Under the pieces are notes generated by a model that saw nothing but the letters and a program-made list of their open reading frames with translations, ran no database searches and had not been told where the DNA came from. A DNA stretch of 64,000 nt, taken from positions 62,001 to 126,000 of the forward strand of contig CANNZV010001855.1 in the NCBI GenBank assembly GCA_947561585.1, written 5' to 3'. Of the stretch, positions 59,668 through 64,000 are shown one piece after another. The DNA comes from Caprella mutica (lineage: Eukaryota; Arthropoda; Malacostraca; Amphipoda; Caprellidae). Within the stretch, counting starts at the first letter, position 1; every line of letters starts with the position of its first letter. The position numbers and the translations under genes were made by a program.

Positions 59668-60690
59668 AGGTCTTCTCCAGGCTCTTAAATAATATTATGG
59701 AGATAAGGTATAGGATCATTATTCTGTAAACTTCCTACAATTCGGTTTATTAAATATTTTTTTGGGGGCTTTTATAGATTTTAATATATATTCTGTGTGC
59801 AACAATTGTACGAAACACTAATCTAACGCTGAAGAAAAACATTGTACACTTTTGGTTTTGATATAAAATTTGAATTTTACGAACGTGCAATGCATTTTCG
59901 GCCTTCGTTTAAGATTTAAATTATGTCCTAAAGTAGATATATTTCCATGATATGTTTCTCCAATTTTATACCTATACAAGAATATTCAATAATGGATGGA
60001 TTATACCTACCTATCTGACATTTGAAAAAAACGGTGTACATTCTTTTTCTTCGGACTGTAAATTAGCAAGTCGGAAGTGAAACGAGTTTTGTAGGGTTTT
60101 GATTATAAAAATCTTTAAAAACAAATAAGATTAAATAGGTGTTACCAAATTACATGGAGTTTGCATCAAAATTATGAAAAAACATAAGTCTCATTGAATA
60201 AAACAATAAAAAATTGCTTTGAGGGGACCTTTAACAGTTTGGGAATAAAATAAATAATAATACTCTATCAATTTGATACGGATCATTTCTTCGAAACAAT
60301 TTAATATACAGTCAATGATTTGCAGAAAAAAATACTATCTATAATTATTATTATACAATATGGTATAATTAAAACTAGGCATCAATATGTAAAATTGATT
60401 CTGAATTAAGCAACTTCTACAAGAAAATTACAGATACAAAATCACTAAATTTCTCGTAAATTTCACAAAAATTTACCATATTGCTAATTTTTTTGACTGG
60501 CCAACCATTTTAACTTTAGCCAAATTTAATAAAATAATAATGAATTTTGTCTGACAATATAACAAAGTTAATACATTTTCATTTTGAATTCCCTTTTGCT
60601 TTCAATCATTGCCCTGTTCTTTAGTGTCTCTTCTATCTTTCGCTAGAGGGAGAAATGATGGAGTGGAAGCTAGGGGATGCTGCTATTTAA
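59668..60690. other. AT-rich DNA, nothing recognised
   Basis: No gene or repeat seen. Confidence 0.5.
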
Positions 60691-61110
60691 GCTGCCTATT
60701 TACACTTTCCTACCTAGTTACTCTTATCTACCTAACTTACCTACCTAGTTATTCACCTATCTACCTAACTTACCTACCTAGTTACTCACCTATCTACCCA
60801 ACTTACCTACCTAGTTACTCACTTTTCTATCTAACTCATATACCTAGTTACTCACTTATCTACCTAGTTACTCACTTACCTACCTAACTTACCCACCTAG
60901 TTACTCACTTATCTACCTAATTTGCCTGCCTAGTTACTCACTTATATATCTACCTAACTTACCTACCTAGTTACTTACTTACCTGCCTAGTTACTCACTT
61001 ATCTACCTAACTTAACTACCTAGTTACTCACCTATCTACCTAATTTACCTACCTAGTTACTCACTTACCTCCTAACTTACCTACCTAGTTACACTACCTA
61101 TCTCCTTATC
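60691..61110. repeat. CTACCTAGTTACTCA-rich degenerate array
   Basis: Irregular repeats of CTACCTAGTTACTCACTTAT and CTACCTAACTTACCTAC, complementary in character to the TAGGTAGG array at 17786-18180. A 92-codon frame at 60609-60887 runs into it and is an artefact. Confidence 0.85.
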
Positions 61111-61500
61111 CACCTACCTATTACTTCACTTACCAACTTTCTTGGTGACCCACCTATTACTTTCTTATACTTATCTCATGACATACTTACTTATTACTTA
61201 ATTTACCCATCTCCTTATCTACTTACCTATTACTATACATACTATCTTTCTTAGCTATCAACCCATTTCTTTCTTACTTATCTCTTAACATACTTACCTA
61301 TTACTTTTCTTACCAACCTTATCATTAACCTACCTAGTACTTTACTTACCAACCTTATCATTACCTACCTATTACTTTACTTACCAACTTTATTATTAAC
61401 CTACCTATTACTTTCCTTACCAACTTTATTATTAACCTACCTATTACTTCACTTACCATCTTTATTATTAACCTACCTATTACTTTCCTTACCTATCAAT
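61111..61500. repeat. Older degenerate continuation with ~35-bp period
   Basis: Units resemble CCTACCTATTACTTTACTTA followed by CCAACTTTATTATTAA, regular only around 61320-61490 and strongly diverged before that. Confidence 0.65.
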
Positions 61501-61580
61501 CTCGGTATCTCCTTACATAATAACATATTGCTTTGCTTACCAACATTCTTAGTTACTTTTCTAGCAATACTAGCGTTTAA

Positions 61581-61668
61581 CCCGTACACGGAGAGTGTCC
61601 TTATTTTGGGACAGCAATCTGTAGATGTGGCACATCAGCGAAGTTAAAGTTGAGCAACCGTGTACAGG
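61581..61668 (+). mobile_element. 88-bp TTAA-flanked element (piggyBac-like MITE), copy 2
   Basis: Starts CCCGTACACGG, ends CCGTGTACAGG, flanked by TTAA (61577-61580, 61669-61672). Same length and orientation as 19867-19954, with shared CCTTATTTTGGGACAG, ATCTGTAGATGTGGCACATC and AAGTTAAAGTTGAG. Confidence 0.8.
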
Positions 61669-61672
61669 TTAA

Positions 61673-62734
61673 TGATATTTTTGTTCTTTTAAGTAATTTA
61701 TACCATAGCTTCAGTTCATACGAAGTCAGCAAACTGTTCGTATAACACAAACTTCTTTACTATTTAACACTGAGGAAAATCAACTGAACCGCGCGTTATC
61801 CAAATATTTCAACTATTTTTAAGATTTACATGACTCGTATTTTGGAAAGGTGTCATTTAATCTTAAAATCAGAAAAGTGATCAAGAAAACATCTTACCTA
61901 GTTACTTATAAAGCTCTTAAATGTTCAGGAATCTTAATACTCTTTGCATTTAGCCTCGTACCTACCTTTTTAAGTAGCAGTTTGTTAGGAAAATCACGCC
62001 TAGCTCACATTACCTAGGTACATCTTACAGAAAAGTGTATCCCTAATGATTATTTTACGGTTAACTCATTACACATTCCCAAAAATAAGCTTGTAAAGCT
62101 TGTAGATATTTTACAATAAGTCTGAGTACACGATGACAAATATGTAAGATAGAAAAATAATAAGAACCTAGTTAACCAATCGCTGTATTATCAACTTTAA
62201 AATTAGTTTGTACCTAGTGTTTTTTACATTGTAAACTGTAGAGGGTTAGTTTTCTAGTTATCAGACGGTTCCACATTTTCGATCACATAGGAATAAACTG
62301 ATTATGATTAGGTTGCAAATTGATGAATAAATTATATTCAAAAAGTTCTTTTAAGATTATACAATTTAGTCATTTCAGAGGTGTTTTGGACTTGTTTGTC
62401 TCTAGGAGGGTTTGCTTTACGCTACAAATGAATTCCCGAACTAACAGGAAGTTCGAAAATACATTCAGTTCATCCATGTAATTGGGACAAAATGCTGACA
62501 GGAGGGGTGAGTTCTGCATTACCGACCACGAACATTTGCTTGAAATGTTAAAAAAATATTAATGGTTAAGTGCATCTGTAATACTATTTTCACAGTTTCC
62601 TTATTTCACATTTCCTAAAATAATAATTACTAATAGTAATGCTTGTAGATATTTAAAAACTGGTACACGATGACAAATTAGTAAAATTTTAATATGAAAA
62701 GGAAATAGAAAACCTTTTTTTTATAAAATTGCAT
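61673..62734. other. AT-rich DNA, no gene seen
   Basis: Contains only the solo transposon end at 62241-62291. No coding signal. Confidence 0.5.
62241..62291. mobile_element. Solo left end of the TA-flanked GGGTAAGTTCTTA family
   Basis: GAGGGTTAGTTTTCTAGTTA, TCAGACGGTTCCACATTTTC, GATCACATAG: a diverged copy of the left arm of 47915-48130, preceded by GTA. Confidence 0.6.
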
Positions 62735-63628
62735 CATACAGTGACTCTTCTTTTCTCTGATAGTATATCATCACAGTGACTCTTTTCTCTGATAGTACAT
62801 CATCACAGTGACTCTTTTCTCTGATAGTACATCATCACAGTGACTCTTTTCTCTGATTGTACATCATCACAGTGACTCTTTTCTCTGATAGTACTCATCA
62901 TCAGTGACTCTTTTCTCTGATTAGTACATCATCACAGTGACTCTTTTCTCTGATAGTACATCATCACAGTGACTCTTTTCTCTGATAGTACATCATCACA
63001 GTGACTATTTTCTCTGATAGTACATCATCACAGTGACTCTTTTCTCTGATAGTACATCATCACAGTGACTCTTTTTCTCTGATAGTACATCATCACAGTG
63101 ACTCTTTTCTCTGATAGTACATCATCACAGTGACTCTTTCTCTCTGATAGTACATCATCACAGTGACTCTTTTCTCTGAGTCAGATCATCACAGTAGGAC
63201 TCTTTTCTCTGATTACATCATCACAGTGACTCTTTTCTATAGTACACATCTCAGTGAGGACTCTATCACTGTGACTCTTTCTCTGATCTTTCTCTGATAG
63301 AACATCATCACAGTGACTCTTTTCTCTGATGATAGTACACCATCACTGTGACTCTTTTCTCTGATAGTACATCATCACAGTGACTCTTTTCTCTGATAGT
63401 ACATCATCACAGTGCTTTCTTTTCTCTGATAGTACACCATCACAGTGACTCTTTTCTCTGAGATAGTACATCATCACAAGTGACTCTTTTCTCTGAGTAG
63501 TACATCATCACAGTGACTCTGATTTACTTCTCTGATAGTACATCATCACAGTGACTCTTTTTCTCTGATAGTCATCACAGTGACTCTATTTTTCTCTTAT
63601 AGTACATCATCACAGTGACTCTGATAGT
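62735..63628. repeat. 32-bp minisatellite, about 27 copies, irregular
   Basis: The unit contains CTCTGATAGTACATCATCAC and AGTGACTCTTTT. Unlike the other arrays, many copies have one-to-several-base insertions and deletions (for instance GATTAGTACATC, GTACTCATCATCAG, CAGTAGGACTC), mostly after 62890. This may be real decay or assembly error. Confidence 0.92.
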
Positions 63629-64000
63629 AAATATATTTATTGTATATAATCATATATATAGTTTACATGATTTATTGCTTTATCGAACGAGTAACTATAT
63701 AGGAATTTTAATAGAAAAATAATAGGAAAATTGTTGTTTTAATTATTGTTTTAATATTGTTTTAATAGTAGAATTGTTAAGTACAGTGTCACTCCTTTTG
63801 AAAATTGTAGTGTCTTTAGCTTTCACCCGGATACAAGAGGCTATTTCGGTTCGAATTACCAGTCACCTAAGCCTGTATGGTCATCTGGTGACTGGTATAA
63901 TGGTAACCAAACACTGTAAGAAACACCAATGCAGTTACTAGTAACCAGAGTATTCGAGTGCCTCCACCTTAAGTATTTCTCAAGTTGACTGCTACGGTAT
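63629..64000. other. AT-rich end of window with one small hairpin
   Basis: TACCAGTCACC (63857-63867) and GGTGACTGGTA (63887-63897) form a perfect inverted pair. No gene seen. Confidence 0.5.

Noticed and set aside
60609..60887. 92-codon frame with Tyr/Leu/Pro repeats
   Set aside because: Most of it is translation of the CTACCTAGTTACT array; the first ~30 codons match nothing recognisable.

Overview
This window looks like gene-poor, AT-rich nuclear DNA of an animal, probably an arthropod. The evidence is the absence of any long protein-like frame outside tandem repeats, abundant minisatellites, many small terminal-inverted-repeat (MITE-like) transposons, and one fragment at 39443-39643 that reads like the DUF4817-type helix-turn-helix start of transposon proteins common in arthropods. 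The species cannot be told from the sequence. No operon, rRNA, CRISPR array or convincing tRNA gene is visible, and no complete host gene is supported.

The dominant content is tandem repeats. Adding up my intervals, roughly 20 kb of 64 kb (about 30 percent) lies in more than twenty-five arrays with mostly unrelated units of 11 to 60 bp. They are densest at 2.2-18.2 kb and recur at 34-39, 41-43.8, 44.4-49.2, 50-51.6, 53.3-55.9 and 60.7-63.6 kb. The longest are a 31-bp array (12905-16085), a 21-bp array (41035-43838) and an 11/24-bp composite array (7222-9672). Several give very long open frames on both strands, which I treat as artefacts of stop-free repeat units.

The second layer is small DNA transposons, recognised by inverted ends and in several cases by target duplications. 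They include a TTA-flanked palindrome (1510-1623), two 88-bp TTAA-flanked elements (19867-19954, 61581-61668), a TA-flanked foldback (47915-48130), a ~330-bp family in two opposite copies (742-1075, 55370-55703), an ~860-bp foldback (4691-5556), a foldback with GGMCCGTACACAC ends (26015-26271) and a family seen as solo ends and one palindrome (52748-52990 and others).

The two layers appear connected. A 60-80 bp palindrome with GTTATGGTGGGGCCATAG arms occurs at about ten loci. At some it is a simple hairpin; at others one arm alone has become a tandem array of 30-34 bp units (44.4 kb, 50 kb, 51.3 kb, 56.8 kb). The TA foldback at 47915-48130 shows the same one-sided growth, with an 18-bp segment of one arm present four times. 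At 56.8-57.4 kb a TTAA element sits inside such an array unit and itself carries a TA-flanked element, giving a readable order of events.

Remaining stretches are AT-rich single-copy-looking DNA. Weak candidates in them are a GDFNAD nuclease-like fragment (23.2 kb), two unassigned open frames (55.0 and 59.4 kb) and two CCAAT-box clusters (32.2 and 59.1 kb).
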